From contig JADJTT010000008.1 in NCBI GenBank assembly GCA_016711045.1, forward strand, positions 397,879 to 461,878: a stretch of 64,000 nt of DNA, read 5' to 3'. The notes beneath the pieces are model-generated. The model was not told the origin of the DNA. It made no database searches and was given only the letters and a program-made list of their open reading frames with translations. This document shows, in pieces, positions 24,007 through 32,767 of this stretch (position 1 is the stretch's first letter; every line of letters starts with the position of its first letter). This DNA comes from Saprospirales bacterium. Its GTDB lineage: Bacteria; Bacteroidota; Bacteroidia; Chitinophagales; Saprospiraceae. The translations under genes and the position numbers were made by a program.

Positions 24007-26511
24007 ATGAATATACACAACGCCGCTCTCATACTCCTCCTACTGGCTTTCGCCGCTGCTTGTCAACCCAAACCCAAAACACCAAGCGGCGCAGGCCTGG
24101 CCCTTGAATTCTGGTCCATGAGTCGGTCGTATCCCGATGGCAAGATCCATTCGGATCAGTGGGCCGCTGAATTTATGCGGCTGAAACAAAGCGTCACCCT
24201 GCGTGGCGGAGGCCTGGGTGAAGCATGGGAAGCCCTGGGGCCCAAAAACTTCGGCGGACGTACCCTCTGCCTGGCTTTTCACCCCGACAACCCCGACATC
24301 ATCTTTGCCGGATCGGCAGGAGGGGGACTTTGGAAAACGGAGACCGCAGGGATTGGCGCAGAGGCCTGGACGTATATCCCTACCGGATTTCCCGTGCTCG
24401 GCGTGGGGGCCATCGCTATTGATCCCACCGATCCGGATGTGCTATACATCGGTACCGGCGAAGTATATAACTACACCGCCGCAAATCCAGGTGTCGTAAG
24501 CCGCTTTACCCGGGGTACCTATGGGATCGGTATCCTGAAAACTACCGATGGCGGAGCGACCTGGACCAAATCGCTCGACTGGCCCCTGGAGGAACTCACA
24601 GGCGTACAGGATATTCTGATCAATCCCGAAAATACACAAACCGTATACGCAGCCACTACGGAAGGGCTTTTCCGGACCTATAACGGAGGGCAGACCTGGG
24701 AAAATATTCACCCCAAATCGATGGCCGTAGACCTCCACATGCATCTCACCGACACCTCCCTTCTCTGGGTGACCCACGGCAACAACATGAGCCCGGACCG
24801 GGGTGTATATCGCACCCAGGATGGCGGACAAACCTTTGAGCTTTTGTCCAACGGCATTCCCACCAACTACACCGGAAAAACCCTCCTGGCCCTGTGTCCC
24901 TCCAAACCCGATCAGCTCTACGCGTCGGTAGCCGATTCGGGCAATGGCCTGGGACTCTATGTATCGGACGACAAAGGCGATTCCTGGCACCTTGTCAACG
25001 CTACTGACGTACCCAAGTACCAGGGCTGGTACTCCCACGACCTGGCCGTGCGGCCCAACAATGCCAACTTTTTGGTATACGGGGGGATCGACGCCTATAT
25101 TTCGGGCAACGGTGGCGTCAACCTCACCCAAACCGCCTATTGGTATTATTGGTATCTCGGCCTTACCCAACCCGGGGAGCCCGAAGGACCGTCCAATTAT
25201 GTACACGCCGATATCCACGCGGTCTATTTCCATCCGATCAAAACCAACAACGTCTACCTCGCCACCGATGGGGGCATCTTTGTGTCGGAGAATAGCGGGT
25301 ATTCCTGGGAAGCCCGCAACGGAGGCTATCAGACCCAGCAGTTTTTTGCCAATTTTTCCAACTCCACTACAGACTCCCTTTTCGCGATGGGGGGGATGCA
25401 GGACAATGCCACCGCCGTGTATGTCGGCCAGGATGGCTGGTGGCGCATCCTGGGGGGCGACGGCATGTCGACGGCCATTCACCCGGAAAACGATAGCATC
25501 TTTTTCGCTTCCTTTCAAAACCTGAGCATGCGTCGTACGGTAGACCGGGGAGCTACCTTCCAATCGACGTTGCCACAGGAAGTCTTTTATGAGACCCGCG
25601 CCTTTGACGGCCCTTTTGAAATGGCGCCTTCCAACCCCAATATTATCTATGCCGGTGCGCAACGCCTCTACCGGACCAATAACCTGGGCAACACCTGGGC
25701 CGCCACGTCGCCCAATACCGTAGATGGCGAAAACCCGATCCTGACCATCGCCGTAGGCCCGGATGATCCCAATCTCGTATATGTCTCCACCGCCTCGCCC
25801 GACGGCGACCCGGCTGGCGTTTTCAAAAGTACAAACGGGGGCGCTACGTGGCAGTCCATGGCCGGATTGCCCGACCGGGTGGCGATGGATATCGTCATTC
25901 ATCCCGGTGACCCGGAGATGGTGTATGTCGTTTTTTCCGGGTTCGGGACTGCCCATTTGTTCCGAACAGCGGATGGGGGGGCGAATTGGCAGTCGATTGG
26001 AGGCGACCTTCCCGATGTGCCCACCAATACCTTGTTGATCGACCCGCTTTATCCGGCCAATATGTACCTGGGCAATGACCTTGGGGTTTTTGCCTCCACC
26101 AACGGAGGTACCTCATGGGCCTATTTATCGGAAGGACTTCCCGACGCCGTGCTGGCGATGCATTTGAGCATTTCGCCTTCCAACCGGAAGTTGCGGCTGG
26201 CGACGCATGGGAATGGCCTATATGAGACGGACCTGCTACCACCCGATTTGACCAATGTCCGGCCCGGAATGGCGGTATTGGAGGAGGTGCGGGTTTTTCC
26301 CAATCCGGCGAGTGATGTGCTATTTATCGAAATGGACAAGGCCGCATTCAGCGTACAGTTGTTGGACGTGCAGGGGAGGGTTGTTTGGCGCGGAAGCACT
26401 TCCTCGAAGATCCTGACCGTGAATTTACGCGATCTACCGGCTGGATTGTATTATTGCCGGGTAGGGCAGGGGCAGGTTTGGAGGGTGGTACCTGTGGTGA
26501 TCGAATGGTGA
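24007..26511 (+). CDS. BNR/sortilin-type beta-propeller protein with T9SS sorting domain
   Basis: An 834-residue exported protein. BNR/Asp-box motifs recur along the whole length (TTDGGATW, TYNGGQTW, TQDGGQTF, STNGGATW, TADGGANW, STNGGTSW), as in VPS10/sortilin-like and glycosyl-hydrolase-74-like propellers. The last 80 residues are a type A C-terminal sorting domain (RVFPNPASDVLFIEM, LLDVQGRVVW, VNLRDLPAGLYYC). The N-terminus MNIHNAALILLLLAFAAAC also looks like a lipoprotein signal (Cys19), which is odd together with a T9SS signal. It may be an extracellular sialidase-like, xyloglucan-binding or purely adhesive protein; catalytic residues cannot be assigned. Confidence 0.86.
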   Translation: MNIHNAALILLLLAFAAACQPKPKTPSGAGLALEFWSMSRSYPDGKIHSDQWAAEFMRLKQSVTLRGGGLGEAWEALGPKNFGGRTLCLAFHPDNPDIIFAGSAGGGLWKTETAGIGAEAWTYIPTGFPVLGVGAIAIDPTDPDVLYIGTGEVYNYTAANPGVVSRFTRGTYGIGILKTTDGGATWTKSLDWPLEELTGVQDILINPENTQTVYAATTEGLFRTYNGGQTWENIHPKSMAVDLHMHLTDTSLLWVTHGNNMSPDRGVYRTQDGGQTFELLSNGIPTNYTGKTLLALCPSKPDQLYASVADSGNGLGLYVSDDKGDSWHLVNATDVPKYQGWYSHDLAVRPNNANFLVYGGIDAYISGNGGVNLTQTAYWYYWYLGLTQPGEPEGPSNYVHADIHAVYFHPIKTNNVYLATDGGIFVSENSGYSWEARNGGYQTQQFFANFSNSTTDSLFAMGGMQDNATAVYVGQDGWWRILGGDGMSTAIHPENDSIFFASFQNLSMRRTVDRGATFQSTLPQEVFYETRAFDGPFEMAPSNPNIIYAGAQRLYRTNNLGNTWAATSPNTVDGENPILTIAVGPDDPNLVYVSTASPDGDPAGVFKSTNGGATWQSMAGLPDRVAMDIVIHPGDPEMVYVVFSGFGTAHLFRTADGGANWQSIGGDLPDVPTNTLLIDPLYPANMYLGNDLGVFASTNGGTSWAYLSEGLPDAVLAMHLSISPSNRKLRLATHGNGLYETDLLPPDLTNVRPGMAVLEEVRVFPNPASDVLFIEMDKAAFSVQLLDVQGRVVWRGSTSSKILTVNLRDLPAGLYYCRVGQGQVWRVVPVVIEW

Positions 26512-26534
26512 GTTTAGTGCTTAACTTTTTTGAA

Positions 26535-27086
26535 TCAATCCACCGGCATCGCCTCTTCCAAAATATAATTCAGATAATACACATCGGTATCATTGAGCCG
26601 CAGCCGCCCACGAAAAGTGGTTTGAGCGTCTTGTTTAAATCCTCGCCCCACTTTTGCCTGATCGGCGAGTTGAATATCCATCACAGACTCTGGTCCGGCG
26701 TTACCACAGAAGAAGCAGCTGCTATACGGAAAGGCCGATAGGACGAGGATCCGGCTATTTTCAGTTTCTTCGAGGGGGATGATGTATCCACCAATCTGAA
26801 CGGGTTTCCCCGCAAACAATAGAATATCCTGGTGGAACACGGGGAAATAGACGTAGTCGTTGAGCGAATCGTGCCAACGCTGCTCAAATGCTACCTTGCC
26901 CAGCAGGTTCCAATCCAGTTTGTAATACCCGTCGATAAGCGGAAATTGCGTGGTGTCGATGGTCGGTGGTGGGGGAGTGGTGTCTATAGCAGGAGCAGGT
27001 TCCGCCTGCGTGGAAGCTGGCGGTTCCGGGCTTCCGCAAGCCAGGATTAATAAGGATACAAATAATGCGAAGGAGAGCTGTTTCAT
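26535..27086 (-). CDS. DUF3299-like lipoprotein
   Basis: A 183-residue exported protein from the ATG at 27086. The signal peptide MKQLSFALFVSLLILAC ends in lipobox LILAC, followed by a Pro/Ala/Thr-rich linker. The core KPVQIGGYIIPLEETENSRI, with SAFPYSSCFFCGNAGPESVM, matches the DUF3299 pattern of an inner beta strand and a C-x-x-C (SCFFCG) loop. Members often sit near metal or copper genes; their function is not established. A longer frame to 27134 would run through the GTGAAGG repeat and is rejected. The gene is downstream of the rplT terminator on the same strand. Confidence 0.7.
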   Translation of the reverse strand: MKQLSFALFVSLLILACGSPEPPASTQAEPAPAIDTTPPPPTIDTTQFPLIDGYYKLDWNLLGKVAFEQRWHDSLNDYVYFPVFHQDILLFAGKPVQIGGYIIPLEETENSRILVLSAFPYSSCFFCGNAGPESVMDIQLADQAKVGRGFKQDAQTTFRGRLRLNDTDVYYLNYILEEAMPVD

Positions 27087-27091
27087 GGTGG

Positions 27092-27134
27092 AGAGTGAAG
27101 GGTGAAGGGTGAAGGGTGAAGGGTCCCCCTTCAC
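27092..27134. repeat. GTGAAGG phrase repeat
   Basis: Four tandem GTGAAGG units, closed by an inverted CCCTTCAC, lie directly in front of the DUF3299-like gene and behind the rplT terminator. Looser GTGAAGGGTGAGG and GTGAAGAGTGAAG units occur at 11560-11586. Confidence 0.75.
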
Positions 27135-27176
27135 AAAAAAAAAGAGGAAACAAAACGCTCGGTTTCATTTCCTCTT
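27135..27176 (-). terminator. Terminator of the infC-rpmI-rplT operon
   Basis: On the minus strand AAGAGGAAA pairs with TTTCCTCTT around a 17-base loop and is followed by a run of T residues (the A-run at 27135-27143), 24 bases after the rplT stop. Confidence 0.8.
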
Positions 27177-27199
27177 CAGGAGTTTACGGCTTATGGCGA

Positions 27200-27544
27200 C
27201 TACCGAACGGAGTCGATGATAGCCTTAAACGTTTCCGGGTGGTTCATAGCCAGATCGGCCAGTACTTTCCGGTTGAGTTGAATATCTTTTTGATCCAGCT
27301 GATGGATAAAGTGGGAATAAGACATTCCCTCCATGCGGGTGGCAGCGTTGATACGGGCGATCCACAGGCGGCGGAACGCGCGTTTCTTTTCTTTACGGCC
27401 GCGATAGGCATAAACCATTGCCTTATCAACCGCATTTTTGGCGACGGTGAAGACGTTTCTACGGGCGCCGAAATACCCTTTAGCTGCTTTTAAGACTTTT
27501 TTGCGCCGTTTTCTTGAAGCAACGGCATTGACTGAACGTGGCAT
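27200..27544 (-). CDS. rplT: 50S ribosomal protein L20
   Basis: A 114-residue early-assembly protein that binds 23S rRNA and, in many bacteria, represses the rpmI-rplT mRNA. Hallmarks are MPRSVNAVASRKRRKKVLKA, AKGYFGARRN, YAYRGRKEKKRAFRRLWIAR and the globular C-terminus INAATRMEGMSYSHFIHQL. Length and order (last gene of infC-rpmI-rplT) are standard. Confidence 0.97.
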   Translation of the reverse strand: MPRSVNAVASRKRRKKVLKAAKGYFGARRNVFTVAKNAVDKAMVYAYRGRKEKKRAFRRLWIARINAATRMEGMSYSHFIHQLDQKDIQLNRKVLADLAMNHPETFKAIIDSVR

Positions 27545-27607
27545 AATCGTTTTTTTAGTTCGATACAGGGGCCTTTAGGCACTTTGGACCTGCATCCTCG
27601 TTAAAAA

Positions 27608-27802
27608 TTACAAACACAACATGCGCTTGATGCGTTTTTCATCGGCCACCGACACCAGGGTTGAACCGCACAGGCGGTTTTTCCGCGACTTGGTGCGGCT
27701 ACGCATCAAGTGGGACGTGTTGGCCTGAAAACGCTTCACTTTTCCCGATCCAGTGACGGTAAAGCGCTTTTTTGCACTGGAGTGCGTTTTCATCTTTGGC
27801 AT
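27608..27802 (-). CDS. rpmI: 50S ribosomal protein L35
   Basis: A 64-residue ribosomal protein starting MPKMKTHSSAKKRFTVTGSG at 27802. The K-T-H-S-S-A-K-K-R-F start and the HLMRSRTKSRKNRLCG stretch are diagnostic. An in-frame extension to 27826 is ignored because family members begin at MPKMKT. It lies between infC and rplT. Confidence 0.96.
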   Translation of the reverse strand: MPKMKTHSSAKKRFTVTGSGKVKRFQANTSHLMRSRTKSRKNRLCGSTLVSVADEKRIKRMLCL

Positions 27803-27873
27803 GACAAATTCTTTAGTGGAGCGCAAATATACGCTAATTACTTTTTAAAATTCAAGTCAATTGGAAAAGAAAT

Positions 27874-27954
27874 TCAGTATGCAGTCTTCAGTGCGCAGTA
27901 GGCAGTTAACTGTATACTGCCAACTGCCAACTGCCAACTGCCTACTGCCTACTA
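27874..27954. repeat. ACTGCCA/ACTGCCT phrase repeat at the infC stop
   Basis: Between infC and rpmI, units CAGTCTTCAGT, GGCAGTTAACTG, (CAACTGC)n and (CTACTGC)n fill about 80 bases. Read on the minus strand, the infC stop codon TAG is the first part of the TAGTAGGCAG unit. The same vocabulary recurs at 10767-10795 and 44999-45106. Confidence 0.8.
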
Positions 27955-28554
27955 TTTCCCTTTTTTCTTAGGTGCAAGAATAATGGCCATCTTACGCCCT
28001 TCGAGTTTAGGCAGGGCTTCGGCAGCACCGAATTCTTCCAGTTCTTTAATGAAACGGAGGAGCAGGAGCTCGCCGCGTTCCTTGAAGACGATGCTACGAC
28101 CGCGGAACTGCACATAGGCCCGTACTTTGGCGCCTTCTTCCAGGAATCGCTGTGCGTGCCGGGTTTTAAACTCAAAGTCGTGTTCGTCCGTATTAGGACC
28201 AAAACGGATTTCTTTGACGACCGTTTTAGCTGCTTTGGCTTTCAGCTCTTTATCTTTTTTCTTTCGATCGTAGAGGAACTTCTTGAAATCGATAATGCGC
28301 ACCACAGGAGGAACTGCATTAGGCGAGATTTCTACCAGGTCGAGCTCTAGCTTTTTGGCCCAATCCAGGGCCGCACGGGTGGGATAAACTCCAGATTCGA
28401 TGGTTTGACCCACTATTTCGCTGAGTTCTTCCAGATTTTCACCTACAAGGCGTACTTCCGGAACCCGGATCAGATCGTTTATGCGAAAAGGGGATTGGGG
28501 TGCTTGTCTTCCTTGAAACCGCCGATTTCGATTGGGAACAAATTTTTTTGCCAA
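27952..28554 (-). CDS. infC: Translation initiation factor IF-3 with non-ATG start
   Basis: A 200-residue factor that binds the 30S subunit and checks the start codon. The N-domain begins NRNRRFQGRQAPQSPFRIND. The conserved LDLVEISPNAVPPVVRIIDF segment, the linker (KFLYDRKKKDKELKAKAAK) and the C-domain (KEIRFGPNTDEHDFEFK) are complete. No ATG exists between the upstream in-frame stop (28569) and the conserved N-terminus; candidate starts are TTG (28554), ATC (28560) and ATA (28566). Non-AUG starts let IF-3 control its own synthesis in E. coli (AUU there). The N-domain has about ten extra residues (ELSEIVGQTIESGVYPT) relative to standard IF-3. Confidence 0.94.
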   Translation of the reverse strand: MAKKFVPNRNRRFQGRQAPQSPFRINDLIRVPEVRLVGENLEELSEIVGQTIESGVYPTRAALDWAKKLELDLVEISPNAVPPVVRIIDFKKFLYDRKKKDKELKAKAAKTVVKEIRFGPNTDEHDFEFKTRHAQRFLEEGAKVRAYVQFRGRSIVFKERGELLLLRFIKELEEFGAAEALPKLEGRKMAIILAPKKKGK

Positions 28555-28698
28555 ACGGATTAATATTTAATGATTGAATAGAAATAGTCCGATTGTGTAA
28601 CACAAATTGAAGGCGCTAAATTCCGTTTTTTTTGAAAAAAGTGCCTGTTTGTGCGGACTTTGTATTTCACGGCCTGAAAATAAGGCCTTTCCCCTGAA

Positions 28699-28735
28699 AT
28701 AAAAAGGAAAAAGCAGCTCACGCCGCTTTTTCCTT
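28699..28735 (-). terminator. Terminator downstream of clpC
   Basis: On the minus strand an 11-base-pair stem AAGGAAAAAGC/GCTTTTTCCTT with a 10-base loop is followed by TTTTTATTT, about 50 bases after the clpC stop. Confidence 0.85.
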
Positions 28736-28783
28736 CACTAAAGTCAGGATGGGTAACCCATCACAACTTGCTAATACCGGATA

Positions 28784-31073
28784 TTAAGCATCCGGTTGTA
28801 CTTGCTTGATGAGAGAAATCTCCAGACTGCTTTTGTCTTCACCCATTATTGCTTCCAATACACTGCCTTCCGGCGGCGTCTCGTTGAGGATGAATTCCGC
28901 AAGCGGGTCTTCGATATATTTTTGTACAGCCCGGTTGAGCGGTCGGGCGCCAAATTGCGGGTCGTAGCCTTTCTCGGCAACGAATTCTTTGGCTTCTTCG
29001 CTCAACACGAGTTTGTATTCCATTCCTGCCAGGCGCTTGTGCAGATCTTCCAGCGTAATATCGATGATCTTGAAGATCTCCTGACGACCCAGGGTATTGA
29101 AGATAACCACATCGTCGATCCGGTTGAGGAACTCCGGCGAGAAGGTACGCTTCAATGCAGTGGTGATAATCCCTTTGGAGTCATCTTCTGCAGCTTCCTG
29201 CCGGGCTTTGGTGGCAAAACCCACCCCTTGTCCGAAATCCTTCAACTGGCGGACCCCGATGTTGGAGGTCATAATGATCAGGGTATTTTTGAAGTCGACC
29301 CTGCGGCCAAGTCCGTCGGTCAGCTGTCCGTCGTCAAGCACTTGAAGCAGGATGTTGTACACATCCGGGTGTGCTTTTTCAATCTCGTCGAGCAATATGA
29401 CGGAGTAGGGCTTGCGGCGTACTTTTTCAGTCAGCTGCCCACCTTCCTCATAGCCTACATAGCCGGGAGGCGCGCCGATAAGGCGGCTTACCGAGAATTT
29501 CTCCATGTATTCACTCATGTCGATGCGAACCAGGGCGTCGTCGGAGTCGAACAGGTAGCGGGCCAGGGCTTTGGCTAATTCCGTTTTACCAACCCCGGTA
29601 GGGCCTAGGAAAATAAACGAGCCGATCGGCTTGGAGGGGTCTTTCAGTCCCACGCGGTTGCGTTGGATCGCCTTGGTGATCTTGGTGATCGCCTCATTCT
29701 GGCCAATGATCACTTCCTGCAGGTCTTTGCCCATGTGCACGAGCTTCTTGCTCTCGCTTTGGGCCACCCGCTTGACAGGAATCCCCGTCATCATGGATAC
29801 CACTTCGGCAATATCTTCTTCTTCAACCGGATAGCGCTTGGTCTTGGCTTCTTCTTCCCATTCTACCTTTGCAAATTCCAACTGGCGGATCAGCTTGGAT
29901 TCCGTGTCGCGCAGATCAGCGGCTTCTTCGTATTGCTGGTTCTTGACAGCCTGATTCTTGGATTCCTTGATCTCTTCGATCTTTCCTTCCAGTTCCTCAA
30001 TATGCTTGGGTACGTGAATGTTTTTCAGGTGCACCCGGGCGCCTACTTCATCGAGCACGTCGATGGCCTTGTCGGGCAGGAAGCGGTCGGTGACATACCG
30101 GTCGCTCAGGCGCACACAGGCGCGGATAGCGGCATCCGAGTATTGTACGTTGTGAAATTCCTCGTACTTGGGCTTGATATTCTCCAGGATATGCATGGCT
30201 TCTTCCGCGGAAGGCGGGTCGACCATAACCTTCTGGAAGCGGCGATCAAGCGCGCCGTCCTTTTCAATATGCTGCCGGTATTCATCCAGCGTCGAAGCGC
30301 CGATGCATTGCAGTTCGCCCCGGGCCAGTGCCGGCTTGAAGATGTTGGAGGCATCCAGGGACCCGGTAGCGCCACCGGCGCCCACAATCGTGTGGATCTC
30401 GTCGATGAACAGGATCACATCCCTGCTTTTTTCCAGCTCATTCATGATGGCTTTCATCCGCTCTTCAAACTGCCCGCGATACTTGGTACCGGCAACCAGG
30501 GCTGCCAGGTCGAGCATGACGATCCGTTTGTTGAAGAGGGTACGGGAGACCTTCTTCTGCATGATGCGCAGAGCCAGGCCTTCTACAATAGCCGTTTTCC
30601 CTACACCGGGTTCTCCGTATGTCGAGTTCCTGGCGCACGTATTCCAGTTCAGCCTTGAACACATCGTAATCGATGTCGAAATCGTGGAGGGCCTGGGAAG
30701 CGGGATTATCCTTGTGCTTGAGGATGGACAGCATGAGGTGCTCCGGAGCAATTTCTTCGCTCTTCAGCATCTTTGCCTCCAGAAAGGTCACTTTCAGCAC
30801 CATTTCGGCTTGCTTGTTGAGGGGCAGATTACCCACATTCAGGTCCGCTTTGCCGTTGGAACCTTTGCGAACAGATTCCTCTATAGCCTGGCGCACTTCG
30901 TCGGGGTCTACATGTAAAGAAGCCAGCACGCGCATGGACAAGCCTCTTTTTTCTTCAATGATCCCCAATAATAAATGTTCGGTGCCAATGTAGTCGTGGC
31001 CCATGGTTACGGCCAGGTCCCTGCTTTTGGCAATTACTTCCTTAACTTTGGGAGAGAATTTTCTACTATTCAT
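28784..31073 (-). pseudogene. clpC: ClpC AAA+ chaperone with internal deletion and frameshift
   Basis: ClpC unfolds substrates for ClpP. Residues 1 to about 150 (from 31073) give a normal N-domain (MNSRKFSPKVKEVIAKSRDL, HDYIGTEHLLLGII). Near 30620 the frame breaks directly before GEPGVGKTAIVEGLAL, the D1 Walker A. From there a second frame runs cleanly to the stop at 28784 with D1 Walker B (VILFIDEIHT), the UVR-like coiled middle, D2 Walker A (LGPTGVGKTELAKAL) and sensor motifs. About 85-95 residues normally lying between the N-domain and Walker A (the GRDLTKLA and GREKEIERV region) are missing. As read, the gene cannot make full-length ClpC. A real deletion, or a collapse or error in the assembly, are both possible. 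Promoter and terminator remain in place. Confidence 0.85.
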
Positions 31074-31106
31074 ATTAGCGGATTCTTCAATGATTGGGCT
31101 TTAAAA

Positions 31107-31137
31107 CAAGTATACAGCTTATTGCGAAACAATCCAA
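31107..31137 (-). promoter_or_regulatory. Putative clpC promoter
   Basis: On the minus strand TTG (31137-31135) and TATACTTG (31114-31107, 7 of 8 to TAnnTTTG) are 20 bases apart, about 35 bases upstream of the clpC start. Confidence 0.5.
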
Positions 31138-31357
31138 TAGAATAAGCCTATTGGCGTACTATTTTGATAACTATCGAGCTAAAATGGTGCCAATTCAGTT
31201 TAAGTACCATTTTGTCAGTCGATTGGGACTTTTTTGGCACATTCCATGGAAAACAGCCATTGCTGGCAGAATGTTCAAGGATTGTCCAATCCATTGCATT
31301 AGATATTATCTGCTGCAAATTTGAACATTTATTTCGCTTAATTTCCTGCATTATTGA

Positions 31358-31365
31358 TACATTTG
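31358..31365 (+). promoter_or_regulatory. -7 promoter box for the STAS-rnz pair
   Basis: TACATTTG is a perfect TAnnTTTG element 27 bases before the STAS gene ATG. Confidence 0.6.
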
Positions 31366-31392
31366 TTGACCAAAGCGAGAAATAAGTTTCGT

Positions 31393-31782
31393 ATGAAGCA
31401 AGTATTAGAAAAGTTTGAACGTTACGCAGTCCTTAAGCTGGAGGAGGAAAACCTCAACTCCGTAATAGCCCCGGAACTGAAATCCTACTTTGTCCAAATC
31501 GCCATGGACGGTGTGGAAAGCCTTATCCTTGACCTTACAGATGTTAAATATGTGGACTCCTCCGGGTTGAGTGCCATTTTGACGGCCAACCGGATTTGGA
31601 GCGACTTAAATGGCAGTTTTGTACTGACAGGGCTGAAAAGCAAGTCGGTTAAATCGCTGATAGAGATATCCAGACTGGATTCTATTCTTACTATTGTTCC
31701 CTCTCTGTCCGAATCAGTTGACCTTGTAATGATGGAAGCGCTGGAACGGGACATAAACGGCGATCCGGAGATCGGCGTTTGA
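31393..31782 (+). CDS. STAS-domain anti-sigma factor antagonist
   Basis: A 129-residue SpoIIAA-like protein starting MKQVLEKFERYAVLKLEEEN. The core LILDLTDVKYVDSSGLSAIL has the conserved D-S-S-G loop, whose serine is the usual phosphorylation site, and GSFVLTGLKSKSVKSLIEIS forms the following strand and helix. Such proteins sequester kinase-type anti-sigma factors or act in PP2C/HPK switches. No partner kinase is encoded nearby. RNase Z follows after 31 bases, probably in the same transcript. Confidence 0.85.
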   Translation: MKQVLEKFERYAVLKLEEENLNSVIAPELKSYFVQIAMDGVESLILDLTDVKYVDSSGLSAILTANRIWSDLNGSFVLTGLKSKSVKSLIEISRLDSILTIVPSLSESVDLVMMEALERDINGDPEIGV

Positions 31783-31813
31783 TCCGGCAGCCGGACTTAC
31801 TGCATTCTCCTCT

Positions 31814-32767
31814 ATGGAATTTTCCTTTACTCCGCTCGGCATCAGTGCGGCACAACCTGCTTATGGCAGGCACCTGGCAGGCCATGTACTGGCTGCCGGT
31901 AATGAACTCTTTCTGCTCGATTGTGGAGAAGGTACGCAGTTTCAGCTCCACCGCTATGGGGTAAGACGAAGCCGGTTTCGGTATATTTTCATCTCCCATC
32001 TGCATGGCGACCACTTTTTCGGGCTGATCGGCCTGCTTACCTCTTTTGGTATGAACGACCGCCGGGACCCCCTCACGGTGTTTGCCCCTCCCGGCCTGGA
32101 GGAGATCATCCACCTGCAAATGAAGCTCACCGGAACGATCTTGCCTTTTGAACTGACTTTTCAGGTGCTCTCGGCCGATAAAAAATACCGCATACTCGAA
32201 ACGCCATCCCTCGAAGTGTTTGCATTCCCGCTCGATCACCGTACCCCGACTACCGGTTTTCTGTTTCAGGAAAAAACCATTCCCCTTAATATCATTCCGG
32301 AGATCATCGACCGTTACGGGCTTTCTTTTGAACAGATCCGGGCGGTAAAAACAGGGGCTGATCTCACGCTTCCCGACGGACGTCAGATCCCCAATCACGA
32401 CCTTACCCTTTCGCCATACCGCACCCGTTCCTTTGCCTATTGTTCCGATACCGCCTATCTGGAGACGATGGCGCCCCTGATCCGGGGGGTAGATATCCTT
32501 TACCACGAAAGCACCTTCCGGGAGGAAGATGCCGCACTTGCCAAAGAAACCTTTCATTCTACCGCGAAACAGGCTGCGCAGCTCGCGCGCCTGGCGGAGG
32601 CGGAGAAGTTGGTGTTGGGGCATTATTCGGCCAGGTACCTGGATCTTTCGGGGTTGCTGGAAGAGGCAAAAGCGATTTTCCCCAACGCCGTATTAGGAGA
32701 GGAGGGGATTCCGGTGCAGGTGCAGGCAGAGCGGATGTCAGGCCAAATTGGCCAGATCCCGGATTAA
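31814..32767 (+). CDS. rnz: Ribonuclease Z
   Basis: A 317-residue metallo-beta-lactamase-fold endonuclease that matures tRNA 3' ends. The zinc motif HLHGDH is at 62-67 (ISHLHGDHFFGLIGLL). The N-terminal TPLGISAAQPAYGRHLAGHV resembles the PTxxRN-type substrate region, FAYCSDTAYLETMAPLI gives the conserved Asp ligand, and HESTF and HSTAKQAAQLA with LGHYSARY provide the later His ligands. Length and motifs are standard. The 3' end overlaps the convergent Crp-family gene by 30 bases. Confidence 0.94.
   Translation: MEFSFTPLGISAAQPAYGRHLAGHVLAAGNELFLLDCGEGTQFQLHRYGVRRSRFRYIFISHLHGDHFFGLIGLLTSFGMNDRRDPLTVFAPPGLEEIIHLQMKLTGTILPFELTFQVLSADKKYRILETPSLEVFAFPLDHRTPTTGFLFQEKTIPLNIIPEIIDRYGLSFEQIRAVKTGADLTLPDGRQIPNHDLTLSPYRTRSFAYCSDTAYLETMAPLIRGVDILYHESTFREEDAALAKETFHSTAKQAAQLARLAEAEKLVLGHYSARYLDLSGLLEEAKAIFPNAVLGEEGIPVQVQAERMSGQIGQIPD

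Larger units (their letters stand above)
31074..31392. other. Divergent intergenic region clpC/STAS
   Basis: About 320 bases without a credible gene, although short open frames occur. It holds the putative clpC promoter (31107-31137), a hairpin AAAATGGT/ACCATTTT at about 31181-31213, and the STAS promoter (31358-31365). Nothing else is recognised. Confidence 0.5.

Noticed and set aside
31094..31385. Short open frames on both strands between clpC and the STAS gene
   Set aside because: No similarity, mutual overlap, and the region is explained as two divergent promoters with a hairpin.
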